Part shown: positions 1-8,231 of the stretch, piece after piece
Layout of the letters: each line of letters opens with the position of its first letter
How positions within the stretch are numbered: position 1 is the first letter of the stretch
Source: UBA1479 sp040216635
Lineage (GTDB): Bacteria; Pseudomonadota; Alphaproteobacteria; Rhodospirillales; Casp-alpha2
Length of the DNA: 64,000 bases
Assembly (NCBI GenBank): GCA_040216635.1
Contig: JAVJOU010000026.1
Coordinates: 410,172-474,171 of the forward strand
Reading direction: 5' to 3'
Position numbers and translations under genes: made by a program
The notes under the pieces: model-generated
What the model was told of the DNA's origin: nothing
The model's input: only the letters and a program-made list of their open reading frames with translations
The model's database searches: none

Positions 1-198
1 TTCGGCGGGTTGGTGTTGGGGGTGCGCTTCTGGGTGCCGTCAAGCCGCTATTACGCGCTGCGCTATAAGGTCAACCGGGCCGTGCTGGAAGCCCTGCGCG
101 GGGCCGGCGTGGAGATGCTGCAGGGGGTGCAGCCGGCGATCATGGCGGAAAGCCTGTCCGGTGACGGGGTGCAGGAAGGACAGCGCGAAGACGGATAG
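1..198 (+). CDS. MscS-family mechanosensitive channel, C-terminal fragment
   Basis: This is the 3' end of a gene that begins before the window. The open frame runs from base 1 to a TAG at 196-198 (65 codons). The visible piece fits the C-terminal alpha/beta domain of small-conductance mechanosensitive channels: a hydrophobic strand ending VRFWV, then a charged helix with YALRYKVNRAVLEALRGAGV, the usual arrangement before a short variable tail. Such channels sit in the inner membrane and open on hypo-osmotic shock. The transmembrane core is outside the window, so the family call rests on about 45 residues. Confidence 0.55.
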   Translation, partial: FGGLVLGVRFWVPSSRYYALRYKVNRAVLEALRGAGVEMLQGVQPAIMAESLSGDGVQEGQREDG

Positions 199-205
199 AT
201 CGGGG

Positions 206-607
206 TCAGGCGGTTTGCGCCTCGGCGCCCTGTTCGCCGTCGCTGCCCAATAAAGAGCCCACGGCGTAAAGCAGGTCATGGGCGGTGAACGGCTTGGACA
301 GGGTTTTCTTGGCGCCCATCTTGATGGCCATGGAAAGCGAAGATGCTTCGTTGGTGCCGGGGTCGGCGGATACGGCGACGATCGGCAAGTCCGGATTGTC
401 GGCCAGCAGCGAGCGGATCAAGCCGATGCCCTCGCCTTCGGTCATCAGGATGTCGGTGATGACCATTTCATGGTGACCGGCCTTGAATTTTTCCAGGGCT
501 TCGCGGCCGCCCGATGCGGTTTCCACGTTGAAGCCGACCTCGGCCAGCGGCATGGCGATCAGGTTGCGGGCAAGTTCGTTGTCATCGACAACCAGGACGG
601 CGGGCAT
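206..607 (-). CDS. Stand-alone response-regulator receiver domain protein
   Basis: A 133-residue protein made almost entirely of one CheY-like receiver domain. The acidic pair is in VVDDNE, the phospho-acceptor Asp in VITDIL, the switch Ser in VAVSAD and the conserved Lys in LSKPF. There is no output domain; the tail after the last helix is short and acidic. I start at the ATG at 607 because AAGGGG lies about 8 bases upstream; an in-frame ATG at 631 would add eight residues but lacks such a site. No kinase gene is adjacent, so the partner is unknown. Single-domain receivers usually act in phosphorelays or through protein contact. Confidence 0.85.
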   Translation of the reverse strand: MPAVLVVDDNELARNLIAMPLAEVGFNVETASGGREALEKFKAGHHEMVITDILMTEGEGIGLIRSLLADNPDLPIVAVSADPGTNEASSLSMAIKMGAKKTLSKPFTAHDLLYAVGSLLGSDGEQGAEAQTA

Positions 608-688
608 CTGCTGTTCCCCTTGTCGCCGCATCGATGAGACTCAGGTCTCTGCGCGGCCAAAACAATCACGATTCGCCCATTATATTGC

Positions 689-709
689 ATATGCGAACTT
701 CTCGCATAT
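689..709. promoter_or_regulatory. Inverted repeat upstream of the receiver gene
   Basis: ATATGCGA and TCGCATAT form a perfect 8-bp inverted repeat around a 5-base spacer, about 80 bases before the receiver gene's start codon. It sits in an AT-rich patch of otherwise GC-rich DNA. An operator is the simplest reading. It lacks a T-run, which argues against a terminator. Confidence 0.4.
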
Positions 710-806
710 AGGCCGAAAGTCAGGGGTGATGGGGGTTGCGGGGGAATGCAGGCCGCCGGGAAAGGAAACTGTCGGGCTGGCGGACCCTCCGGGGGATCAA
801 CTTACG

Positions 807-831
807 AAAAACAGTCCCCCGGACTGTTTGT
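807..831 (-). terminator. Rho-independent terminator of tRNA-Ala(CGC)
   Basis: A 9-bp perfect stem, AAACAGTCC / GGACTGTTT with a 3-base loop, lies just past the CCA end of the tRNA. On the minus strand the stem runs into a short T-run, as expected for an intrinsic terminator. Confidence 0.7.
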
Positions 832-844
832 TCGTTGAAGTTGA

Positions 845-920
<76 letters not shown>

Positions 921-1116
921 ATATGATCCCTGACTGGCAGGTATCCCGGGTTGGTCGCCCTGATGCGGTGAAAACCGCGGGGCGGCCGATTTGGGAGGCC
1001 GGATAATGCTTCCGGCATGGCAGCCTGTCAAGCCGCCGTTTCACCCTAAAAACTTGCGGCGGCGAGAGCTTGCCCCTACGTTTGTGCGGCCCGTGCAAGC
1101 ACATTCGGAGACCACC

Positions 1117-1416
1117 ATGGACGTCATTACCGGCCCTGTCATTTCGATCCTGCTGATCGCCCTCGACCTTTACATGTGGGTCGTCATCATCGGCGTGATC
1201 CTCAGTTGGCTGGTCGCCTTCAGCGTGGTCAACACGTCGAATAAGTTCGTCTACATGGTCGGTGATTTCTGTTACCGGGCGACCGAACCGCTGCTGGGCC
1301 GGATCAGGCGGGTGCTGCCCAACCTGGGCGGTCTGGACGTTTCGCCGATCGTGCTGATCCTGGGGATCATCTTCCTCAAGGAATTCCTGATCCGCCTAGC
1401 CCATAAGATTGTCTGA
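1117..1416 (+). CDS. YggT family integral membrane protein
   Basis: A 99-residue protein with two hydrophobic stretches (about 8-32 and 75-92) around a loop containing the YggT-like signature ATEPLLGRIRRVLP and the later GGLDVSPIVLIL. YggT proteins are small inner-membrane proteins of poorly defined role, often next to yggU and linked to osmotic or potassium stress. The start at 1117 follows GGAG at a good distance; a longer upstream reading adds a stretch with no membrane character. Its stop overlaps the start of the next gene by 8 bases, which indicates co-translation. Confidence 0.9.
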   Translation: MDVITGPVISILLIALDLYMWVVIIGVILSWLVAFSVVNTSNKFVYMVGDFCYRATEPLLGRIRRVLPNLGGLDVSPIVLILGIIFLKEFLIRLAHKIV

Positions 1417-1768
1417 TCCCGAAGGGGGGCGTGCCGCCTCGCCTTTTTTCAAGGCGGCGGCGGGTCTCTGCGCCCGGTTGCGGGTCACGCCGAAGGCCCG
1501 GCATAACCGCGTCGGCGGGTCGGCCGCAAATGCGGACGGGACCGTTTCCCTGAAAGTCGCGGTCACCGCCCCGGCGGACAAGGGGCAGGCCAATGCCGCC
1601 GTCGTTCGCCTGCTGGCGAAGGAATGGGGGCTTGCGAAATCGGACCTGGAGATTACCCAAGGTGCTGCATCCAGGGCCAAGACCCTCTTGATTCGGGGCG
1701 ACGCGGCCGTATTAATGCGCAGCCTTAACGGCTGGTTTGAAGACATAGGCAGGAAGGACCAACAGTGA
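1409..1768 (+). CDS. DUF167 / YggU family protein
   Basis: A 119-residue protein with the DUF167 pattern: LRVTPKARHNRVGG, then LKVAVTAPADKGQANAAVVRLLAK and a strand near SDLEITQGAASRAKTLLI. The family has a small alpha/beta fold and no firm biochemical role. It starts at a TTG inside the end of yggT, and its stop lies one base before the folD start, so the three genes form a tight operon. The N-terminal dozen residues depend on the TTG choice. Confidence 0.88.
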   Translation: MSDPEGGRAASPFFKAAAGLCARLRVTPKARHNRVGGSAANADGTVSLKVAVTAPADKGQANAAVVRLLAKEWGLAKSDLEITQGAASRAKTLLIRGDAAVLMRSLNGWFEDIGRKDQQ

Positions 1769-1769
1769 C

Positions 1770-2669
1770 ATGACGGAAGCGGCGATTATCGACGGCAAGG
1801 CCCATGCGGAACGGCTGCGGGAAAAGGTTGCGGCCGAGGTTCTGCGCCTGAAGGACGGGCCGGGCGTGACGCCGGCCCTGGCGGTCGTTCTGGTCGGCGA
1901 CGATCCGGCAAGCCAGGTCTATGTCGGCGCCAAAGGCAAGCAGACCGTTGCCGCTGGAATGGAATCGATCGAACACAGGCTTCCGGCGACCACGCCGCAA
2001 GCGGACTTGCTGGCCCTGATCGCGGACCTTAACGCCGACCCGGCCGTGCACGGCATTCTGGTGCAATTGCCCCTGCCGGATCATATCGACGAAGGCGCGG
2101 TCATCACCGCCGTCGATCCGGCCAAGGATGTGGACGGCTTTCATCCCGTCAACGTGGGCCGGTTGTGGTCGGGCGATGCGCACGCCCTCGTGCCCTGCAC
2201 GCCCTATGGCTGTTTGCTGATGCTGCGCGAAACCCTGGGCGATATGTCGGGGGCGCGGGCCGTGGTGCTGGGCCGCTCCAACATCGTCGGCAAGCCCATG
2301 GCGGCGCTTCTGATCGGCGAAAGCTGCACGGTCACGGTCGCTCATTCGCGGACCCGTGATCTGGCCGAACGCTGCCGCGAAGCGGATATCCTGGTCGCCG
2401 CCGTGGGCCGGCCGCGCATGGTTCCGGGCGACTGGATCAAGCCGGGGGCGACGGTCATCGACGTCGGCATCAACCGCATCGACGCGCCCGAGAAAGGGCC
2501 CGGCAAGACGCGCCTTGTCGGCGATGTGGATTTTGAGACGGCCAAGGCCGTGGCCGGTGCGATCACGCCCGTGCCGGGCGGTGTCGGCCCCATGACCATC
2601 TGCTGTTTGTTGCGCAACACGGTGGTCGCGGCCTGCCGGCAGGCCGGGCTCGACGCCTCGGATCTTTAG
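1770..2669 (+). CDS. folD: Bifunctional methylenetetrahydrofolate dehydrogenase / methenyltetrahydrofolate cyclohydrolase
   Basis: FolD interconverts 5,10-methylene-, 5,10-methenyl- and 10-formyl-tetrahydrofolate in the cytosol. The 299-residue length is typical. Family motifs are present in order: SQVYVGAKGKQ with the catalytic Tyr/Lys region near residue 50, VQLPLPDHI near 100, the NADP-binding GRSNIVGKPMA near 170 and PVPGGVGPMT near the C-terminus. The ATG lies one base after the yggU stop. A GC-rich intergenic stretch follows before the cold-shock gene. Confidence 0.97.
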   Translation: MTEAAIIDGKAHAERLREKVAAEVLRLKDGPGVTPALAVVLVGDDPASQVYVGAKGKQTVAAGMESIEHRLPATTPQADLLALIADLNADPAVHGILVQLPLPDHIDEGAVITAVDPAKDVDGFHPVNVGRLWSGDAHALVPCTPYGCLLMLRETLGDMSGARAVVLGRSNIVGKPMAALLIGESCTVTVAHSRTRDLAERCREADILVAAVGRPRMVPGDWIKPGATVIDVGINRIDAPEKGPGKTRLVGDVDFETAKAVAGAITPVPGGVGPMTICCLLRNTVVAACRQAGLDASDL

Positions 2670-2722
2670 ACCGCCGCTTATTCGTTCCAAAATCGATGCG
2701 ACCGCCGCCCCGGGCGGCCCCG

Positions 2723-2739
2723 GATGCCGTTACGGCATC
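2723..2739. other. Small perfect hairpin after folD
   Basis: GATGCCG and CGGCATC flank TTA, giving a 7-bp stem. No T-run follows, so it is at best a weak or Rho-assisted 3' end. It may also belong to the long leader of the downstream cold-shock gene. Confidence 0.35.
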
Positions 2740-2943
2740 TGCGAGTTTCGGTTGCGTTTCATTCATTACCGTATGATGATGAATGCGGCATTGCTTTGGG
2801 GATTCCCGGGTTGGGCGGCGAAGGGGGGTATCTTTCGTTGGGCTAACCGGCCCCGGGCAGGCTCGCCATGTACATGGCACAGTCCCAAAAGGCGAAGATC
2901 CTGGGGGCTGCGATCTCCACTCGACAAAGGAAGTTGATATACG

Positions 2944-3153
2944 ATGCCTACTGGAACCGTGAAGTGGTTCAATGTGACCAAGGGATTTGGCTTCATTACC
3001 CCCGACGAGGGAGGTAAAGACGCGTTCGTGCATATCTCGGCAGTTCGGGATTCTGGGATGGAAAGCCTTGCCGAAGGCCAGAAGCTGGAATTTGAACTCG
3101 TGCCTGGGCGTGATGGCCGCGAAGCGGCCGCGAACTTGAAGGCCGCTGATTAA
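2944..3153 (+). CDS. Cold-shock domain protein (CspA family)
   Basis: A 69-residue single cold-shock domain that binds single-stranded RNA/DNA and acts as an RNA chaperone. The RNP1-like motif KGFGFITPDEG and RNP2-like DAFVHIS are intact, and the protein opens GTVKWFN as in CspA. AAAGGAAG precedes the ATG. The 270 bases between folD and this gene include a second possible stem (CATTCAT at 2760-2766, ATGAATG at 2779-2785). A long structured leader is usual for csp genes, but no transcription start can be read here. Confidence 0.95.
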   Translation: MPTGTVKWFNVTKGFGFITPDEGGKDAFVHISAVRDSGMESLAEGQKLEFELVPGRDGREAAANLKAAD

Positions 3154-3322
3154 GGCTCTCCTGACACCGTCCCGATAGCAAAAGTTCGGCTGGGCGGCGG
3201 CTGTTCCTGGCGGTGTGCCGGGCGCAGACGGAAAGTTTTGTTCAGAAGGGGTGCCGTGGTGACGCGGCACCCGCCCTTCTGTATTGTGCCGGTCGATTGA
3301 TGATATTGGGAGTGTTCGGCCC

Positions 3323-3541
3323 ATGGCCAGAGACCTCTATCCCGTGTCCTGCCCGAATTGCGGGGAGGCACAGAACGTCCTGCCGGGAGGGTTCGATCCC
3401 GACCGGGTGCCGTTCGGGCCCGTGACCTGCATGGTTTGCGGGCGTGATTTCTCGCGCGAGGACTATCTGTCCGGTCTCGACGATGTCGCGGCGGCCCGGG
3501 GCAAGCCGGGCGGTAACGTGGTGCCGCTGCGCCGGCCGTAG
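3323..3541 (+). CDS. Small zinc-ribbon-like hypothetical protein
   Basis: A 72-residue protein with two Cys pairs, CPNC near residue 11 and CMVC near residue 38, spaced as in a zinc ribbon, followed by a basic Pro/Arg end. I chose the ATG at 3323, which follows GGGAG; an upstream in-frame start at 3284 would add 13 unremarkable residues. No function can be assigned. It converges on the LysE gene without an obvious terminator between them. Confidence 0.6.
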   Translation: MARDLYPVSCPNCGEAQNVLPGGFDPDRVPFGPVTCMVCGRDFSREDYLSGLDDVAAARGKPGGNVVPLRRP

Positions 3542-3588
3542 CGCGAGCGCTGCCTTGCCCTGCGCCCGATATGGGCGGTCCGGGCCCT

Positions 3589-4212
3589 CTAGTTCTTGCG
3601 GACCAACGCCAATCCCGCGCCGGCGGCGATCAGCATGCTGCCGGTGACCCGGTTGCGGATGCGCTGGGCGCGTTCGCTTTTGAGCGAGCCCAACAACCGC
3701 CCGCCGATCACCGCATAAGTGCTGTCGAAAATCACGGCGATCATCAGGAAAGCACCGCACATCGCCCAAAGCTGCGGCCCCGCGGGCAGGGCCGGGTCGA
3801 TGAACTGCGGGAAAAAGGCCGCATAGAACGCCAACAGTTTCGGGTTGGTCCAGGAAACGAACACCGCCTGAAAGAAAATGCGTTTGGTCTGGGGCGGGGT
3901 GACGCTGCCGTTCGCTTCGGGCGGGACCGGCTTTTCGCGAAAGGCCTGCACACCCAGATAGACCAGATAAGCGACCCCCAGCCAGCGCAGTATTTCGAAC
4001 CCGTCGGCCAGCAGCGCCACGACCGAGGCGAGGCCAAGCGCCGTGATGGCCAGTTGCTGTGCTAGGGCAAAGGCCGTGCCGGCGACGGTGATCAGTCCGG
4101 CCTTGACCCCGAACCGCATGGAGCGGGAAATGACCAGCATCACGTTGGGCCCGGGGATGATGATCAGCAGTACCGTGGCGCCGACAAAGGCGGAAAACAG
4201 CGTCCAGTTCAT
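3589..4212 (-). CDS. LysE/RhtB family amino-acid exporter
   Basis: A 207-residue inner-membrane protein with six hydrophobic segments. It has the family's N-terminal GPNVMLVISRSMRFGVKAGL (about residues 22-41) and FVSWTNPKLLAFY in the middle. LysE/RhtB proteins export amino acids or related small molecules by proton-coupled transport; the substrate cannot be read from sequence. AAGGA lies upstream of the ATG. It is divergent from lepA across about 110 bases. Confidence 0.92.
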   Translation of the reverse strand: MNWTLFSAFVGATVLLIIIPGPNVMLVISRSMRFGVKAGLITVAGTAFALAQQLAITALGLASVVALLADGFEILRWLGVAYLVYLGVQAFREKPVPPEANGSVTPPQTKRIFFQAVFVSWTNPKLLAFYAAFFPQFIDPALPAGPQLWAMCGAFLMIAVIFDSTYAVIGGRLLGSLKSERAQRIRNRVTGSMLIAAGAGLALVRKN

Positions 4213-4325
4213 GGCGGGTTTGTCCTTATCCGGTCATATGGATTTTGCTTTAGCAAAGGCAGCGCCCCCCGTAAATGCGATTCCCCTTGGCGCGGGTGCG
4301 CCGCCGATGCTACATCACGCCCGCC

Positions 4326-6128
4326 ATGACATCCGACCTGTCCCATATCCGCAACTTCGCGATCATCGCTCATATCGACCACGGCAAGTCCACGCTTGCC
4401 GACCGGCTGATTCAGGCGACGGGCGGACTGACCGACCGCGAGATGTCGGAACAGGTGCTCGACAACATGGAGTTGGAGCGCGAACGCGGCATCACCATCA
4501 AGGCCCAGACCGTGCGCCTGGACTATACGGCCGCCAATGGGGAGAAATACGTCCTCAACCTGATCGACACCCCGGGCCATGTGGACTTCACCTATGAAGT
4601 CTCGCGCTCGCTGGCCGCCTGCGAAGGCTCGCTGCTGGTGGTGGATGCAACCCAGGGGGTCGAAGCGCAGACGCTGGCCAACGTCTATCTGGCGCTGGAC
4701 GTCGACCATGAAATCGTTCCCGTGCTCAACAAGATCGATTTGCCCGCGGCCGAATCGGAACGGGTCAAGGAACAGATCGAAGACGTGATCGGCCTGGATA
4801 CATCGGACGCCCTGGAAATTTCGGCCAAGACCGGGATCGGCATCGACACGGTGCTGGAAGCCATCGTCACCCGCCTGCCGGCCCCCAAGGGTGACCCGAA
4901 CGCGCCGCTTTCGGCCTTGCTGGTCGACAGCTGGTACGACCCCTATCTCGGCGTGATGATCCTGGTGCGGATCGTCGACGGCACGCTCAAACGCGGCCAG
5001 CGCATCCGCATGATGGCGACCGACGCCGCCTATCAGGTCGATCAGGTCGGCTATCTCAGGCCCAAGCCGACCAAGGTCGACGAACTGGGCCCGGGCGAGG
5101 TCGGTTATTTCACCGCCGCCATCAAGCGCGTCGCCGATACCAACGTGGGCGACACCATCACCGACGACCGTAAGCCGGCGGAAAAGCCGCTCGCGGGCTT
5201 CAAGCCCTCGATCCCCGTGGTGTTCTGCGGCCTGTTCCCGACGGATGCGGGCGAATACGAGGATCTGCGCGATTCTTTGGAAAAGCTGCACCTCAATGAC
5301 GCCAGCTTCCATTACGAGGCCGAAACATCGGCGGCCCTGGGCTTCGGCTACCGCTGCGGGTTTCTGGGCCTGCTGCATCTGGAAATCGTCCAGGAACGTC
5401 TGGAGCGGGAATTCAATCTGGATCTGATCACCACGGCGCCAAGTGTGGTCTACAAGGTCCATATGACGGACGGCACCATGAAGGAGCTGCACAACCCCGT
5501 CGACATGCCCGATCCGGTCGCCATCGATTACATGGAAGAGCCCTGGATCAAGGCCAACATCATGGTGCCCGACGAATACCTGGGCGCGGTGCTGCAGTTG
5601 TGCACGGACCGACGGGGCGAACAGATCACCCTGACCTATGTGGGCAGCCGGGCCTTGGCGGTCTACCGCCTGCCGCTCAACGAAGTGGTGTTCGATTTCT
5701 ATGATCGCCTGAAATCGGTCAGCCGCGGCTACGCCAGCTTCGATTACGAACTGGACGGCTATCAAGAAGGGGACTTGGCCAAGGTCTCGATCCTGGTCAA
5801 TCTGGAGCCCGTGGATGCGCTCGCCTTCATCGTCCATAAATCCCATGCCGAAACCCGTGGCCGCCAGATCTGTGAAAAGCTCAAGGACCTGATTCCACGC
5901 CAGTTGTTCAAGATCGCTATTCAGGCGGCGATCGGCGGCAAGGTCATTGCCCGCGAAACGCTCGGCGCCATGCGCAAGGACGTCACCGCGAAATGTTACG
6001 GTGGCGATATTACCCGCAAGAAAAAGCTGCTGGAAAAGCAGAAAAAGGGCAAGAAACGCATGCGCCAGTTCGGCAACGTGGAAATTCCGCAATCGGCGTT
6101 CCTGGCCGCCCTCAAAACCGGCGAATGA
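4326..6128 (+). CDS. lepA: Elongation factor 4 (LepA GTPase)
   Basis: LepA is a ribosome-associated translational GTPase that can back-translocate stalled ribosomes and affects initiation and assembly. From the ATG at 4326 the protein is 600 residues, the usual length; an earlier in-frame start at 4275 would add 17 atypical residues. G motifs are intact: AHIDHGKS at 15-22, DTPGHVDF near 81 and NKID near 135. The LepA-specific C-terminal domain follows, with GGDITRKKKLLEKQK near the end. Confidence 0.97.
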   Translation: MTSDLSHIRNFAIIAHIDHGKSTLADRLIQATGGLTDREMSEQVLDNMELERERGITIKAQTVRLDYTAANGEKYVLNLIDTPGHVDFTYEVSRSLAACEGSLLVVDATQGVEAQTLANVYLALDVDHEIVPVLNKIDLPAAESERVKEQIEDVIGLDTSDALEISAKTGIGIDTVLEAIVTRLPAPKGDPNAPLSALLVDSWYDPYLGVMILVRIVDGTLKRGQRIRMMATDAAYQVDQVGYLRPKPTKVDELGPGEVGYFTAAIKRVADTNVGDTITDDRKPAEKPLAGFKPSIPVVFCGLFPTDAGEYEDLRDSLEKLHLNDASFHYEAETSAALGFGYRCGFLGLLHLEIVQERLEREFNLDLITTAPSVVYKVHMTDGTMKELHNPVDMPDPVAIDYMEEPWIKANIMVPDEYLGAVLQLCTDRRGEQITLTYVGSRALAVYRLPLNEVVFDFYDRLKSVSRGYASFDYELDGYQEGDLAKVSILVNLEPVDALAFIVHKSHAETRGRQICEKLKDLIPRQLFKIAIQAAIGGKVIARETLGAMRKDVTAKCYGGDITRKKKLLEKQKKGKKRMRQFGNVEIPQSAFLAALKTGE

Positions 6129-6146
6129 CGCGGGCGGACCGGCGCC

Positions 6147-6431
6147 ATGTTCATTAACCCGAAAGCTCCGGTTCGGTCGTTCCTGACGGGATGCGTGTTT
6201 CTGGCCGCCGCCGTGACGGGGGCCTTGATGATCTGGACCCTGCGCCAGGAAAGCGGCCGGCAGTATTGCGTGCCGGATGGCGGTGAATTTTACGGAATCT
6301 GCCTGCCGACGGCGGATTTCCTGCTCAACGGGCTGGTCTGGTATGCGTTGATTTTCGGTGCCCTGGCGCTGCCCATTCTGTCGACGCTGATCATCCGATG
6401 GTTCCGGCAGCGCCTGGGGCCGCGCGACTGA
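6147..6431 (+). CDS. Hypothetical two-helix membrane protein
   Basis: A 94-residue protein with a hydrophobic helix near 10-29 and another near 63-84, and a short Cys-containing loop (YCVPDGG and YGICLP) between them that could form a disulfide on the outer face. It starts 18 bases after lepA and is probably read from the same message. I do not recognise the family. Confidence 0.55.
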   Translation: MFINPKAPVRSFLTGCVFLAAAVTGALMIWTLRQESGRQYCVPDGGEFYGICLPTADFLLNGLVWYALIFGALALPILSTLIIRWFRQRLGPRD

Positions 6432-6435
6432 TCGC

Positions 6436-6975
6436 CTAGCGCCCGCCCCCGGGCGGCGGCAGACTGTCTATATCGATATCGTAATTATCTTCCGATTCGG
6501 CATGGGTCAGCCCGGCTTCGTCCAGGAAATGCTGGTTTTCGTGGCTCGGGGCCATGTCGTCGTCCTCGCCGTAACCGTCCAGCATGGCCTGTTCGGAAAG
6601 CTCGTCGTACAGGAACATGGATTCCTCGCGCTCGCGAAGATCCTGTTCCTCGTCGGCCGTCAGCGGGCGTTTGGGCCGGCAGAACCAGGCCAGTGCCGCA
6701 CCCGGCACCCCGGTCAGGGCCCAGGCGGGGGCATTCAACAGCGGGCGGATGACGGCGGACCACAGTTCCGGGGACAGGCGCTCGACCCTGATCTGCGTGA
6801 CCACCAGATTGCCCGGCCAAATCGTGTACCAAAGGTCATGGGCGGAAACGAGATGCAGGCCGCGCCCCGGCGTGGCCTTGACCAAACCCTCGGCCGCCCC
6901 GGCGGCGAAGGCGGCCGCCAGCAGGACCCAGCCCAGGTAAAAACACAGGCGTTTGGCGTTCGAGCCTCCCATCAT
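6436..6975 (-). CDS. Hypothetical membrane protein with acidic cytoplasmic tail
   Basis: About 179 residues. An N-terminal helix (LCFYLGWVLLAAAFAAG) and a second near ALTGVPGAALAWF bracket a region with an amphipathic look. The last 80 residues are strongly acidic and probably disordered, ending in a Pro/Gly tail. AAGGA precedes twin ATGs at 6975 and 6972; a start at 7023 would put a charged Arg-rich stretch in front. No function is assigned. It converges on the small membrane gene with only 4 bases between stops. Confidence 0.55.
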   Translation of the reverse strand: MMGGSNAKRLCFYLGWVLLAAAFAAGAAEGLVKATPGRGLHLVSAHDLWYTIWPGNLVVTQIRVERLSPELWSAVIRPLLNAPAWALTGVPGAALAWFCRPKRPLTADEEQDLREREESMFLYDELSEQAMLDGYGEDDDMAPSHENQHFLDEAGLTHAESEDNYDIDIDSLPPPGGGR

Positions 6976-7203
6976 CCATTCCTTATGAGCCCGCCCCCGC
7001 GCCCGGGCAATACTTATCGCCACACAACTGCGTGTGCCGGAAGTGGGGCGGTTGCCGCTTTAACCGTTGCAAGGGGCTGCGACCCCCGCTATTTTCCGGC
7101 CCCTGTTCCACCGGGTGGTTCATCGCCCGTTTCCCGGAACTTGAGTATTTGCGCAAATCGTCGTCGCGGATCTGGATTCGATCCGCTTGGGATTTGCGTC
7201 GAC

Positions 7204-7293
7204 GGAGGGGTGGCCGAGTGGCTGAAGGCGCACGCTTGGAAAGCGTGTATAGGGGCAACTCTATCGGGGGTTCGAATCCCCCTCCCTCCGCCA
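7204..7293 (+). tRNA. tRNA-Ser (anticodon GGA)
   Basis: A 90-nt class II tRNA with an encoded CCA. The acceptor arm is GGAGGGG / TCCCTCC, the D arm TGGCCGAGTGG and the anticodon loop TTGGAAA between CACGC and GCGTG, giving GGA (codon UCC). A long variable arm precedes GGTTCGAATCC, as expected for serine tRNAs. Confidence 0.96.
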
Positions 7294-7385
7294 ACACCTT
7301 GCCGTGTTTAAGAATTTCCTGAAAACGGTCTCCGACGGACCTGCGTGATCAAAACGCGGGTGTTGTAGCGGGTTGTGATCCGATG

Positions 7386-8033
7386 TCAGCGTTCCGTCGC
7401 CCCCTTGCCGGCAAGAATTTTGTCACGGAATTTGGCGATCCTGGCCACGCGGGTGGCGGAGGCTTTGGCGCCATTAAGGTTGATGACGTAGCTGCGCTGC
7501 CGCCCGGGCGTCAGGCTATGGAAGGCTTTGGCAAGCGCAGGGTCGGTGTCCATGGCTTCTACCAATTCATCCGGTAACTCGAATTCGACTTTTTCCTTGG
7601 CGGGTGTGATGCCGGCTTCTGCATAGCTTATCGCTTCCGCCAGATAAGCCCGGATAATAGGTTCCATCGCATCAACCTGCGCGTTGCCGGAAAACCGAAT
7701 CACGCTGGGATGTTGTGTGTTTGGGCCGTTCTTTTCCAAAATGCCGTCGGGGTCCTTCAGCAGGGATGCATTCATGAAGGACAAACGAAAATCGCCGCGA
7801 AACGCCCCGAACAACACGATGTTCCGGCCTGCATGCATATAGCAGGGATGGCCCCACTTGACGGTTTCTGCAAGATCCATGTCCCGGCATATCCGGCGTA
7901 GACTGTTGAGGCCGTTTTCCCATGTGCGGACCGAACAGTCGGGCGTGTCAAAGCGGTCGCAACGCCCGCAGCCCTTGATGAAATAGTCCTCGATATCCGT
8001 AATCATGCCAGTACTCATCTGCACTTCATCCAT
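7386..8033 (-). CDS. DUF1801/YdeI-like (OmdA domain) protein
   Basis: A 215-residue protein. The N-terminal two thirds fit the DUF1801/YdeI fold (VKWGHPCYMHAGRNIVLFGAF near residues 58-78), and the C-terminus has the YdeI/OmdA pattern FELPDELVEAMDTDPALAKAFHSLTPGRQRSY. The role of the family is poorly known; some members affect antibiotic or peptide resistance. AAGG lies five bases before the ATG at 8033. A second ATG at 8018 is possible. Confidence 0.82.
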   Translation of the reverse strand: MDEVQMSTGMITDIEDYFIKGCGRCDRFDTPDCSVRTWENGLNSLRRICRDMDLAETVKWGHPCYMHAGRNIVLFGAFRGDFRLSFMNASLLKDPDGILEKNGPNTQHPSVIRFSGNAQVDAMEPIIRAYLAEAISYAEAGITPAKEKVEFELPDELVEAMDTDPALAKAFHSLTPGRQRSYVINLNGAKASATRVARIAKFRDKILAGKGATER

Positions 8034-8231
8034 TTGTGCCTTGTTGAGGCGCGCAGTAAAAATATAGGTTGCGGAACGTCACGGCCATAGGACGCCCGCA
8101 TCCCGAAATCCAACACGGCGGTTCGTAAGGCCTTCCGGCGCTCGGCCGGGGTTGCTAGTCTTTGGCCCTTCCTATTTTTCGCCTGGGGCAACCGGTTTGC
8201 CCGCGGGCGGACCTTTCCAAGGACTTGATCC

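Noticed and set aside
1725..2690. 321-codon open frame antisense to folD
   Set aside because: Shadow of folD; low-complexity His/Gly/Arg composition typical of antisense GC-rich frames.
4209..6092. 627-codon open frame antisense to lepA
   Set aside because: It is the mirror of a clear LepA gene in GC-rich DNA; no ribosome site and no recognisable domain.
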